64,000 nt of DNA, from positions 23,505,171 through 23,569,170 of the forward strand of contig OY755047.1 in the NCBI GenBank assembly GCA_963576565.1. Reading direction: 5' to 3'. This stretch comes from Aspidapion aeneum (Eukaryota; Arthropoda; Insecta; Coleoptera; Brentidae). Position numbers and translations under genes: made by a program. Below are positions 1 to 9,004 of the stretch, in pieces (the stretch's first letter is position 1; the number at the start of each line of letters is the position of its first letter). Below the pieces are notes generated by a model. That model worked only from the letters and a program-made list of their open reading frames with translations, was not told where the DNA came from and did not search any database.

Positions 1-939
1 AAAAATTTTTTTTTTTGAAAATGGTATAAATATTAGTTGTATATCATCGCAGTATCGTGGTATAAGCTTTATAAAAAAAATCTATTTTTTCTTTAGACAC
101 TGATAGCAATAAAACTGACTGAAATTTGAACCCAGAGTACCTTATAGTTTTAGTAAATTTTAATTTGTTATAGTGTATTAACATTAACGTGTTTTGTATT
201 TGTATGACAATTTGAATCAATTTTGTGTAGACTTAAGGATAAACCCAAAGATCTAAAAAACACGATCTTTATTTTAGAGGCACTGATGATGGTCACAAAG
301 TGGTCGAACGCGCTCGAAGATTTTTTTGCACGAAATACAAAATTCTTTTTTGCAAACAAAAACTTGTCTAGTTAGATATATTGACATCCTATAACTCTAT
401 ACCAACACGTATAACTGGCAATAGAGTGCGATGTAAAACTCTGCCGACCTCTTCGTTTAAATTTAAATTTTTATAAATGCAGAATTCAGGTTTTATTGTG
501 TTACGAAGGTTCAAGGCTGAATGGGAACGTTTCTCCCATAATAGATCCTGAATCGAGAGGAATAAATATATTAATTGCCACGTGATATAAAATATTGTTT
601 GCATAGAAGTATGGTCTAAAATGAAGTATCCTAATAGTAAATTTAAGATAAATATTGATAGCAAATTCTTTTAAAAAACTTAGCGCACCACTTTTGTTCC
701 GCTGACATTGTTTTGGTGCTGTCAAAAAATTGTCACAGTGCAGTTTCAAATGAACGACGAAACGACAAGGTCTGGGCTTGGAGAGCCCATGTCTTAAAAT
801 GTGCACACTGGAATTGTCTGTTGCTAGATCGAATCCCAAAAGAATACGAAAGCTGTACTAGTAACACACCAGTGCTGCATTTTTGTCCAAATAAAATCAG
901 ATTACAGTACGAAAACATACTTTTTTACAGTCTGTTCCT
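1..939. other. Unassigned AT-rich stretch
   Basis: No protein family, RNA gene or element end is recognised on either strand. A short motif resembling a polymerase III B box (gatcgaatccc, about 827) is present, but no convincing A box or tRNA fold accompanies it. Reading frames here are short and not protein-like. Confidence 0.5.
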
Positions 940-1845
940 GTCTTATCAAATGTGACACCCAAGTATGCATTGCATACTCATTGTATGGCGATATTGTTTT
1001 TCCATTGTCGAGTTCTAACTCACTGGATTCGTTTCCAATATATAAGTCCACGTTCACATTCACTGTCAATCCTCACTTTTGGTATTCTTTCGTTAACTTT
1101 CTCATCTTATACATCATGTCTTCTTTATTATTACCTACAATTACTTGGTCGTCAGCAAACTCTAGTGTATATATGGTAAATCGCTCGTTAAGTTGTATTA
1201 ATTCATTTATTAGTTATTACCATACTTAACGTTTTCAGTTTTTTAGAGCTACTGCGATATATATTTTAAAAACAGTTAAAAACATCTCTGTCTTATGTTA
1301 CCACGAATTCTTTTAAAAGGCGATTTCCAATTTTAGTTATACGTTTTGACCCTTTGTACCGTTCTTTTTTCGCTTTTATTTATGTATGATTGATATTAGT
1401 TTGCTCTAACACTGCCCATAATTTTTCAACTGGAACGGTATCACATGCTTTTTGGTCCACAAAGGTAACATGAGTCTCTATTTCTAGCACTCCTTTTCTC
1501 AATTACTTGTAAATATTAATTTGTAAGATAATTTATATAATAAAGGTTTTATTAAAAAAAAAATTACTTGTTTAAGGCAAAAAACATTATCACTACAAGA
1601 TCTGTCTACATGAAACCCACTTTGCTCTTCTTCTCCTCGTTCATGAAAATCATTTTCTATTAGATCTCTAAGAATCCTATCGTACAATCTACTTAGAGTA
1701 CTGGTTACTGAAATTCCTCTTTAATTGTTGCAATCCAGATTATTTCCTTTTTTATGTATTGATGATATGAATGCAATTTTTCAATCATCAGATACTGAAT
1801 GTCCGTTTATGCATTGATTGATAGTAGTATACAGTAGCGCACTAA
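940..1845 (-). mobile_element. LINE reverse transcriptase fragment, minus strand
   Basis: Reading the minus strand from about 1840 down to 940 gives successive reverse transcriptase blocks of a non-LTR retrotransposon in several broken frames. Near 1690-1570 lies RILRDLIENDFHERGEEEQSGF, followed by a NVFCLKQV block. Near 1490-1400 comes a VTFVDQKACDTVPVEKLW block. Near 1220-1000 comes ADDQVIVGNNKEDMMYKMRK, the A/D-D active-site region, followed by a GVTFDKTG-like block. The element would copy its RNA at a nicked target. It is truncated at both ends, has stops and frameshifts, and carries a 52-bp insertion. A related copy lies at 31935-32990 (plus) and another at 47190-47700 (minus). The clade cannot be fixed by eye. 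Confidence 0.8.
1510..1561 (+). mobile_element. Tiny A-tailed retroposed insert
   Basis: A 52-bp segment interrupts the LINE. It is bracketed by a direct repeat of aattacttg (1501-1509 and 1562-1570). It holds AATAAA at 1539-1544 and ends in an A run just before the second repeat. LINE coding similarity resumes directly after it. TSD plus polyadenylation signal plus A tail are the marks of target-primed retroposition of a severely 5'-truncated RNA. The source RNA is unknown. Confidence 0.65.
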
Positions 1846-2167
1846 ATAGAATACAAGATTTGCCGTAAGGGTAGCGGTGCACGCGCCCACTGCCACTGGT
1901 GCTATCTGAAGTCTACCATCAATCTTCATTTAGTTGGGTCCATGACCTTTAAGCGTGAACTAGGATTGAAAAAATGGGTCAACACCATTAAAGCAATTTT
2001 TTTAAGATTCAAATAAAGTACACAGGCAGAGTAAAGCAAATAATAGCATTTCGATTTTTTTGCAAATAAAACTCGAAAAATAGCTCGGAAAATGAGACTT
2101 GTTGATCATCAATAGGGTATATTTTGCATAAGAAAGACACTTTGTCCTTTGTTAAAAGACACTGTTA
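1846..2167. other. Unassigned stretch
   Basis: No coding family is recognised. A GC-richer patch at 1860-1920 contains ccactgccactggtgc and resembles an element end, but no partner terminus was found. Confidence 0.4.
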
Positions 2168-2510
2168 TATAAGACACGTATCTGCATTATTTATAAATTG
2201 AAGTCTCTTGCATCTAAAAGAACTGTTTGAGCCTTAAAAATTATCAGGAACAGGGGTGACATCATAAACATATTAAACATAAAATTCCGGCCTTCCCAAT
2301 TTACATTGCTCACGCAATTTGGTATAGAAAATTGACTATTATAGGAACATTTTGCCCTTCTGAGCATGCGAAAGTTTAGTGGTAGTTTCAAAAAACTAAT
2401 TTTTGATTTTCTTAACCGCCCCAGTAAGAACTTAAAAAACGATCAATTACGTTTTTTTTTATTTGTCAAATACAGTGTGTTTATTGTTGTATTACAATCT
2501 AGTCAATAAA
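2168..2510. repeat. Dispersed repeat, copy A
   Basis: This about 340-bp segment recurs in the same orientation at 26068-26402 with only scattered substitutions and a few small indels. It starts with agacacgtatctgcatta and ends near a ttgttgtattacaat block. A short related piece occurs near 44533. It has no coding potential and no clear terminal inverted repeat. It may be a LINE or SINE 3' region. Confidence 0.75.
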
Positions 2511-3329
2511 ACTAATTAGCAATTTTGTTTTAACTTAATCTACTAGACAATGAAAAGTAATACTTAGGGATCACTCAAATTCTATCCGCTTTGCTTTAAC
2601 TGTTGTTATATATAAATATATCTTGTTTTACATATTTCATTTCGTTCACTAGCTAAAACAGCAATGGCTAGAGAAGGTATTATTTTCAAGGATTTTTTTT
2701 TTAGATAACGCCGAAAATGTGTTTTTTGGGAGTTTTTTGACCTATCCTAGCAATATCGTCGTGATGTTGGTGGGTGTGTGTGTCTGTCCGTAACACGATA
2801 GCTCCTAAACCGCCAAACCAGTCTTCATAAAATTTAAGTGTTCGACACTCTAACGACCTGATTAGATTTTGGCCGAAATCCATGAATACTAATGACAGTT
2901 TTTTGAACATTATTGAAAATTTAATTATTGAATTTGAATATATTTAATTATTATATTTTTAATTATATTTTGCTCAATAATTTGTGTTATAACCAAAAAC
3001 TTCGTAGGAGCTTTAGTTTCTGAGATATTTACAACTAACTATTTTCAAGGCTGATATATCATGGCTTCAGTTGAACTGTGCTTATAGGCTAGCTAGGAAG
3101 GTATCAGATCCGTCATGGATACATTTATTTAGTCTTCGATTTAGCATAGTATTGTATAGATGCTCCACGGATTCCACATTCACATATCGATGGGGTTCTT
3201 CATGGCTTTTTGCGTTCTCTTTTATAGTTTCTGCAACAGTTTCGATTTTTATTTATTTTTCACTTCACAACGTTTCTTATTACTTTATTTTGAACTCTCT
3301 AGGATGTTACTCAGTTTAGTTTTATCCCA
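2511..3329. other. Unassigned stretch
   Basis: AT-rich, with a short gtgtgtgtg run near 2775. The block at 2700-2910 looks like repeat DNA, but I cannot name a family. Nothing else is supported. Confidence 0.4.
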
Positions 3330-3338
3330 TAGTTGAAT

Positions 3339-3545
3339 GGCGCTGGTACAAAAGAGCGCAGGTCAAAAGAGCGCAGAACAATAGAGCGCAGACAAAACAG
3401 CGCACGGACAAAAGAGCGCACGGACAAAAGGGCGCACGGACAAAAGAGCGCACGGACAAAAGAGCGCACGTACAAAAGGGCGCACGTACAAAATGGCGCA
3501 CGGACAAAAGAGCGCACGGTCAGAAAAGCGCGGACAAAAGAGCTC
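3339..3545 (+). repeat. Left arm, about 16-bp tandem repeats
   Basis: Around a dozen head-to-tail copies of a unit close to acggacaaaagagcgc. The outer units differ slightly (tggtac, aggtc, agaac types), and inner units include acgtac variants. Long open frames across this block arise only from the repeat period and do not represent genes. Confidence 0.9.
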
Positions 3546-3611
3546 ATGACTCTCATTGTGTCTTTTTTCGTGTAACTGCCTGAAGTACCGCCTACAATTT
3601 CAATAAATAAA

Positions 3612-3945
3612 GTCATAGGACGCTATTATTAATATAAACACCAGTTCTTTGCCTTTTATATTGCCAAAACGCACCGAACCGTACTGAACCGAATCGAAGT
3701 GGCGGTTTAGTTCGGTTTGGTTTCACAACGTCTAGAATGCCGGTTCGGTTCGGTTCGGTTTGGTTTCACACCCTCTAGGATCCCGGGAAAAAGTCAGGGT
3801 AGTTTTTTTTTTGAAAATATATGTTAGAATGAGGTTTTCGGGAGTGGCAAGTCATAGGACGCTATGGTTCATTTCGGTTCGGTTCGGTTCGGTTCGGTTC
3901 GGTTCGGTTTCACACCCTCTAGGATCCCGGGAAAATCTGCGGATC
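3612..3945. repeat. GGTTC pentanucleotide runs and internal direct repeats
   Basis: Inside the Foldback-like element, gtcataggacgctat occurs at 3612-3626 and 3851-3865. A block of GGTTC repeats followed by cacaccctctaggatcccgg occurs near 3740-3786 and again near 3877-3932. The second block has the longer pentamer run. This is a local duplication of non-coding DNA. Confidence 0.8.
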
Positions 3946-4181
3946 AAAAACTTGCTCAGAGAATATTCATTTCGAAATATAGCGCAGCATTTACGTTCAA
4001 TAGCGTATAATTTATCGTTGTAGTTAACTTTGTTAGTAGTTTAAGTAGATGTTTTTCTTTTATTTGTACCTTGTGAATAAATTTTTTTCCGATTGGGTTG
4101 ATTTGACTTATATTATTTTATTGAAACAATTTGGGTTTTATTATGTTTAGTTTGTTAGTTAAACAGTTTTTTATAACATGC

Positions 4182-4392
4182 GCGCTTTCTTCGCTATTTG
4201 TGCTCTTTTGTCCGTGCGCTCTTTTGTCCGTGCGCCCTTTTGTCCGTGCGCCCTTTTGTCCGTGCGCCATTTTGTACGTGCGCTCTTTTGTCCGTGCGCC
4301 CTTTTGTCCGCGCGCTTTTTTGTCCGTGCGCTCTTTTGTCCTGCGCTCTTTTGTCCGCGCTCTTTTGACCTGCGCTCTTTTGTACCAGCGCC
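4182..4392 (-). repeat. Right arm, inverted tandem repeats
   Basis: Reverse complement of the left-arm unit (gcgctcttttgtccgt type) in about a dozen copies. It ends with the same two outer units as the left arm, so the outer 36 bp of the two arms match as an inverted repeat. The inner copies are arranged differently from the left arm, as expected from unequal exchange. Confidence 0.9.
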
Positions 4393-4401
4393 TAGTTGAA
4401 T

Positions 4402-4786
4402 ACCATATGTTCATGCTGGTATTTTCCTTTTCATTAGCCAGTTCATTATTAGTTTCATTATCTCAAGTTCTTATTTTTTTTCTTAACATGTCCTTTCCAG
4501 CGCAATTTGGAATAGAGCGTCACACTGAGATATTTTTCCTGATTCCAATATGGTACGGGAATGCTGTGATTTTTATGTGATTGCTATTTGGGGTCAATTG
4601 TGAACTGAAATGACTGCATCCTGCATGTTTTTCTATTGATTCTTTAATACATTTTTTTACCGCCAATAAACCAGTTTCATCAGCAAATATTGCTAAGTAA
4701 AAATTATTTTAAAAGTGAATAATAAATGTAGTTATGTTGAGGAAATAGTCCATGTTATGGTGGAGTAATAGGTTCATCCAAATAAA
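4402..4786. other. Unassigned stretch
   Basis: AT-rich, no recognised coding or element signal. Confidence 0.4.
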
Positions 4787-5294
4787 ACTCTAGGGTCTTT
4801 TTCCACTAATGTTTATTTTCATCTATAATTGCTTGGAGTGTTTAAGCACCCAACATGTTTTTCAAACATATCGTCGTTGATCTCACAAACTGACGTAACT
4901 CATTTATTGTAATTTTACAAGAAAGCCATTTCAAGTTTTAGGGAAAGTTTATATTGGGTCTATATCACTAAAAATGTTCTTGGATCTGATGATTTTGGTG
5001 CTATTTAAAGGATTTTTATGAATTACGACACTTTGTGAGATGAAAGAACGACACAAATAAGGTAGTATTATGGTCATCTCAAAACTGCATTTTTTGAGAT
5101 ACGTCAGTTTGTAAGATCAACGACGATATGTTTGCATCTTCTAGGGTAAGAATAGTGAAAATTACTTGGTTATGCAGCTACATCACTGAATCTGAGTTAA
5201 AAAAAAATTAAGGTTTTCTCTAGGAAACAGCTTTCTTGTGTGAAAATTTATCTCTGTTTAACTTCGTCACGGTAGTGGAGAAAGACCTTAGAGT
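4787..5294. mobile_element. Palindromic MITE-like element
   Basis: Outer inverted repeats of 22 bp lie at 4787-4808 and 5273-5294 (actctagggtctttttcc type, with a few mismatches). An inner inverted repeat of 35 bp with one mismatch lies at 4863-4897 and 5100-5134 (core atcgtcgttgatct). No coding capacity. The exact ends and TSD are not resolved; a gaccctgtataat terminus-like motif lies just outside at about 5316. Confidence 0.65.
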
Positions 5295-6120
5295 TAACTA
5301 TAAAAGACCCTGTATAATATGTAGATACACCCCGTAAAATATTCTTAAAGAAAATCTACAGGAAAGTGTGTACCCTTTTTCCATTATCGATTTCCATTGT
5401 GTTTTCGACCTCGCTCTATATCAAAATTATTCATTACTCTGATACGTACTTAACTATTTATAACCAACAATGAATAAAGGAGAAAAATTATGGGGAAAAG
5501 GGACATGGAAAATATGATATTTACAGAATTAATACAACCAACCAACATTTGTACTCCTACATAATTAGTAGGTATACATGTACTATGACACTTTTTTTTT
5601 AATAAAAAATTTTGAACAAAAAGAATGAAATTATATAATCAAAATTTTAAATTTTTTGGATTTTGAAAATTTTCAGAACTCCGAATTTATTGAAATGATA
5701 TTAAAATTTTCAAAATTCTAAAAATTCCAAATTTATTTAAAAGTTTTCAAGAATGTTTAAAACGAAAAATAAATTCAAAAATTTTAAATATGTCTGGATG
5801 TCACGATGACCGTAATGAAATGAAAACACGCGCAGTTGTTGGAGTTTTTAAATATTTTGAGGGTATTATTGAATTTATATGTTATTATGGAATTAATATG
5901 GAGTCAGTCTCATGTATACATTACAATGATATTTAATACTACTGCAAGCATTCTCCCTGAGTCACAGGTGTCTTGTCGGGAGGATGCTTAGAATCATGCT
6001 AGTTTTAAAGTTATACTTATTTATCAAAATATTAATAGTAGTTCAGCAAATGCGCTTTTGGAAATTCAATACTAAGTGCAAATTCAAAAAAGTTTTGGTC
6101 TTAAATCTGTTTAAAAACCT
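5295..6120. other. Unassigned, very AT-rich
   Basis: Long A/T runs with aaattttcaaaatt-type low complexity around 5590-5790. No gene or element is recognised. Confidence 0.4.
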
Positions 6121-6457
6121 TTCAAACCTATTACTAGATTTCCTGATGATGTTGTGAAAGTAATTACTTGCTTAATTTTGCTGTTTGCTGATGATTTGAG
6201 GATAATATCTTCTCATCAGTAGTATTTATGAGTCAATCTGTCGCCAAAAACAACTTGATGCCTTTCAGCTTTGGTGCACTGCAAACAAACTTATTTGAAA
6301 TGTCTGAATGTAAAGTATTAAATTTTACCCATAACTTGCATATAAATTTGAACTTTTACAAACTAAATGATGTCACAATTCCTAGGTATAACACTATTCG
6401 TGATCTTGGTGTTCACTTTGATAGAAAGCATTCTTTTGTAAAACATATTGATGATAT
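6121..6457 (+). mobile_element. Jockey-like LINE, left half, split by the gypsy insertion
   Basis: The plus strand encodes reverse transcriptase blocks in shifted frames. LLFADDLRIIS (about 6178-6210) contains the FADD active site. A QLDAFQLWCTANKL-type block follows, then RDLGVHFDRKHSFVKHIDDI up to base 6457. The same gene resumes at 13003. The copy was already decayed, with stops and frameshifts, when the LTR element landed. It would have encoded the polymerase and thumb of a Jockey-type non-LTR retrotransposon. Confidence 0.8.
6454..6457. repeat. Target-site duplication ATAT, left copy
   Basis: ATAT precedes the TGTTAC start of the 5' LTR and is repeated at 13003-13006 after the GTAACA end of the 3' LTR. 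A 4-bp duplication is usual for Ty3/gypsy integrases. Confidence 0.85.
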
Positions 6458-6863
6458 TGTTACAAATTTAAGTTATTTAAATTTTATAATTGGAATTTAT
6501 TTAGGTTTAGTGTAGTATTAGGTTGATTTATCTTAAGGTTGTATTCTTAGTCTAGGTTTTAGTTGCGTTATCTGTGACTTGCGGTCCAAATAATACGAGA
6601 ACTTTCCGGACGTCGAAGGCTGCCGGAAAGTTCGAGAGAGATGGACGATCCTATATATAGGGCCGGGGTCGTGCACCAGTCAGTGAGTCACAGATAACAT
6701 GCTGAAGTGGTCGTGAGATATTAACACGAAGTTAATAGACCGATTATAGTGGTGAATTATTAGCAAGTTTAAGTGCGTGTTTTTGTACATAATTTGTGAA
6801 AATAAATTGACGTATCGTTTTCAACAATTGCGAGTTTTTAATTGTTGTGGAGAACCCGTAACA
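6458..6863 (+). repeat. 5' LTR
   Basis: 406 bp, starting TGTTAC and ending GTAACA, with the usual TG...CA ends. It contains a core promoter (initiator A at 6682) and a polyadenylation signal AATAAA at 6801-6806. U3 is therefore about 6458-6681, R starts at about 6682, and U5 ends at 6863. Confidence 0.95.
6567..6715 (+). promoter_or_regulatory. LTR core promoter with heat-shock-type elements
   Basis: In order: an inverted repeat arm GTTATCTGTGAC (6567-6578); a dimer GAActTTC (6599-6606); a second dimer GAAagTTC (6626-6633); a GAGAGAG tract (6634-6640); TATATATA (6652-6659); initiator TCAGT with A at 6682; the matching arm GTCACAGATAAC (6687-6698); and GGTCGTG at 6709-6715, exactly +28 from the initiator A. 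The two dimers also form an 11-bp stem (6599-6609 with 6623-6633). HSE, GAGA, TATA and Inr in this order resemble insect hsp70 promoters. The motifs are seen directly; heat induction is inferred. Confidence 0.7.
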
Positions 6864-6881
6864 ATTGGTGTCAGAAGTGGG
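6864..6881 (+). other. Primer-binding site, tRNA-Leu type
   Basis: Directly after the 5' LTR, tggtgtcagaagtggga (6865-6881) is complementary to a tRNA 3' end of the form tcccacttctgacacca. This matches the acceptor end of metazoan leucine tRNAs that begin GTCAG. It would prime minus-strand cDNA synthesis. The tRNA assignment rests on remembered tRNA ends. Confidence 0.75.
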
Positions 6882-6898
6882 ATTAAAAGAAATAAATA

Positions 6899-7720
6899 GT
6901 GCAAAGACTATCCTTACACAGTACCACCGGCTAGGACAATTAAAAAAGAAGAGCAGTAAGTGATTTTGCCAGAATATTCGGAACTGAATAGTGCAAAGAC
7001 TACCCTTACATATTACCACCGCATAGGACAATTGGACAGAAAAACAGTAAGTGATTTTTCCAGAATATTCGAAGAAGTTCGATATTGTTTTATTCAAAAA
7101 CTAAAAGAGATATTTAAGAACCGACTTCGACATTAACTTTACAGTCCAAAAATTGATAATTAGAGAGATTTTCTAGAATATTCTATAACATTCTACGACG
7201 TTCTATTCAAAAACTAGAAGAGATATACAAATACCGACTTCGACATTAGATTAGTAATTTTAAAAGTAAGAATCAGAAAGAATTTCTAGAACATTCCATC
7301 ACTTTCTACGACGCTCTATTCGAAAACCAGAAGAAATATCCAAAAAGAGACTTCGACATTAGCTTAGTAATTTTAAAAGTAAGAACTAAAAAGAATTTCT
7401 AGAAGATTCCATAACATTCTACGACGTTCTATTCAAAAACTAGAAGAGATATGCAAATACCGACTTCGACAGTAGCTTAGTTATTTTAAAAGTAAGAATT
7501 AGAAATTATTGCTAGAATATTCCATAACATTCTACGACGGTCTATTCGAGAACCAAAAGAGATAATCAAAAAGTGACTTCTACATTTGCCTAGTAGCAGA
7601 AAGAGTAGCATTTACCAGTATATTCCAGAACATTCCATTAGGTTCTATTTAAGAATTGGAAGAGATATTGAAAAACCGACTTCGACATTCGCTTTATAGC
7701 CCTAAAATAGACGTTTTAAG
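6899..7720 (+). repeat. Leader repeats: 92-bp pair and 113-bp tandem array
   Basis: Two copies of a 92-bp unit start at 6899 and 6991 (gtgcaaagac). They run into a 113-bp tandem array, with gacttc anchors at 7123, 7236, 7349, 7462, 7575 and 7678. The last copy is 10 bp shorter. The repeats lie between the primer site and gag, the same place as the insulator in Drosophila gypsy. Each unit carries a TTCnnGAAnnTTC-type site; see the next entry. Confidence 0.9.
6967..7635 (+). promoter_or_regulatory. Array of heat-shock-factor-type sites
   Basis: TTCnnGAAnnTTC trimers are perfect at 7058-7070, 7171-7183, 7284-7296, 7397-7409 and 7623-7635. Near-perfect copies, with the first TTC changed to TGC, lie at 6967-6979 and 7510-7522. 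The last five steps are exactly 113 bp. The differences among copies fall almost wholly in the two-base spacers. This matches the consensus bound by HSF trimers. A role as enhancer or insulator is inferred. Confidence 0.6.
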
Positions 7721-7735
7721 TGATTTATCAGGAAG

Positions 7736-9004
7736 ATGATGCTTACTAGACAAAGATCGGCCAAGATGGAAGATTTAACTAAAATGATGCAGGCTCTAGC
7801 AGCTCAAATAGCTCAAAACCAGGGCGATATGAAACACACCATGGATGACATGAAGCAGACCATGGAACAAAACCAGAACGATATGAGACAGACCATTGCA
7901 CAAAACCAAAACGATATGAGACGGACATTTGAAGAAAGATTAGATGGTATGCAAGAAAACTTCGACCAAATAAAGAGCAACTCCGAACAGCTGAGAGGAG
8001 AATTTAAGGTAGCAACAGAAGGTCTTAAGGAAGAAATAACTCAAAGAATGCAGAATGTAGAAGAAAAGGTGCAAAACAAATTGCAGAATGTTGAAGAAAA
8101 AGTGGAGACCAAACTACAGAATGTTAGGGAAGAAGTTTTTCAAACCATGGAAGAAAAATTCCAGGACATGTCAAAGCAGTTTATACAGCTTCAGAAAGAA
8201 CACAACAAAATAAAAACTCAGGGATATGTTGTGAATTCCAACCAAAACATTAAGCCTCCAAATTTTGATGGTACGTCTTCCTGGTCTACCTACAAACAAC
8301 AATTTGAAGCTGTCGCCGCTGCAAATAGTTGGAACGATGACGAAAAAGCTAGAGCTTTGTTAGTAGCTCTACGAGAACCTGCTCTTGGACTTTTACGGTC
8401 TATTCCAGCGGAACAAAAACAGAGTTACAATGCTTTAGTGGCAGCTTTAGAAAGAAGATATGGAGATGAACATTTACGAAATTTGCATTGGTCAGAATTA
8501 AATATTCGCCAACAAAGAGCAGGGGAGTCATTACAAGAGTATGAAGCGGATATCAGGAGGCTGATGTACTTGGCTTACCCAGATATGCCAGAAAATTACA
8601 GAGATCCCTTTACGGTAGATCGCTTTATTAACGGATTACGAGACTCGGACTTAGCAAAGTTACTTCGTCGAGAACGCTTCCATAATAGCAGTGAAGTGTT
8701 GATTCGAGCCCTTGAAATCGAATCATCAAATAATATGTCCAGGCCAAAAGTAAGAGCTGTTTCAATTCAGGAGGGAGAAGAAATGAGCACTGGAGAGGAG
8801 GTCAACTTAAAAACGCTAAACCAACTGTTTCAGTCACTGATAGAGAAGATTGATTCTTTGAAAGAAAGTAGACGATCCCCTCCAAATGTAAAGTGTTTCA
8901 GATGCGGACGTACAGGGCATATTCAACGCGATTGTCGTGTCCAAATGAGGTCTCGCTCACCATCTACTGGGACAGAGTACCGAAGAAGAGATCAGGAAAA
9001 CTAA
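7736..9004 (+). CDS. gag: Gag (capsid and nucleocapsid) of the gypsy element
   Basis: A 422-residue protein beginning MMLTRQRSAK. Residues about 10-165 are strongly helical and polar, with repeats of the NQNDMR/MKQTM type and two EEKV-type repeats, predicting a long coiled coil. Residues about 175-330 hold the capsid domain: PPNFDGTSSWSTYKQQF, an ALLVALREPA block and an LQEYEADIRRL block. A single zinc knuckle lies at C387-x2-C390-x4-H395-x4-C400, in CFRCGRTGHIQRDC, followed by a basic tail. It should package genomic RNA into cytoplasmic particles. The frame is intact, unlike pol. The start is the first ATG after the repeat-rich leader. Pol lies in the -1 frame and overlaps the gag end. Confidence 0.93.
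   Translation: MMLTRQRSAKMEDLTKMMQALAAQIAQNQGDMKHTMDDMKQTMEQNQNDMRQTIAQNQNDMRRTFEERLDGMQENFDQIKSNSEQLRGEFKVATEGLKEEITQRMQNVEEKVQNKLQNVEEKVETKLQNVREEVFQTMEEKFQDMSKQFIQLQKEHNKIKTQGYVVNSNQNIKPPNFDGTSSWSTYKQQFEAVAAANSWNDDEKARALLVALREPALGLLRSIPAEQKQSYNALVAALERRYGDEHLRNLHWSELNIRQQRAGESLQEYEADIRRLMYLAYPDMPENYRDPFTVDRFINGLRDSDLAKLLRRERFHNSSEVLIRALEIESSNNMSRPKVRAVSIQEGEEMSTGEEVNLKTLNQLFQSLIEKIDSLKESRRSPPNVKCFRCGRTGHIQRDCRVQMRSRSPSTGTEYRRRDQEN

Larger units (their letters stand above)
3339..4392. mobile_element. Foldback-like element with tandem-repeat inverted ends
   Basis: A 1054-bp element is flanked by a perfect 9-bp duplication, tagttgaat (3330-3338 and 4393-4401). Its ends are inverted copies of one another and begin GGCGCTGGTAC. 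Each arm is about 210 bp and consists of tandem copies of a unit close to 16 bp, type acggacaaaagagcgc. The two outermost units match perfectly between arms. Tandem-repeat inverted arms with a 9-bp TSD are the hallmark of Foldback elements, which are related to Mutator-like transposons. No transposase is encoded, so it is nonautonomous. The middle contains GGTTC repeats. The class call is firm; the Foldback/Mutator family call is by architecture only. Confidence 0.8.

Noticed and set aside
770..850. Possible tRNA-derived SINE (gatcgaatccc, B-box-like)
   Set aside because: No A box at the right distance, no cloverleaf and no A tail or TSD.
501..955. Overlapping frames of 80-112 residues on both strands
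   Set aside because: No recognised domain, opposite-strand overlap and AT-rich composition; no evidence of coding.
3311..3616. Long open frames on both strands with Cys/Arg/Ala-rich or Lys/Arg/Thr-rich repeats (also 4118-4580)
   Set aside because: They run through the 16-bp tandem arrays. A repeat period not divisible by three without stops gives open frames by chance. No promoter, start context or family match.
3890..3912. GGTTC run as telomeric repeat
   Set aside because: Insect telomeres are typically TTAGG. This run is short, internal to a transposon and duplicated with unique sequence.
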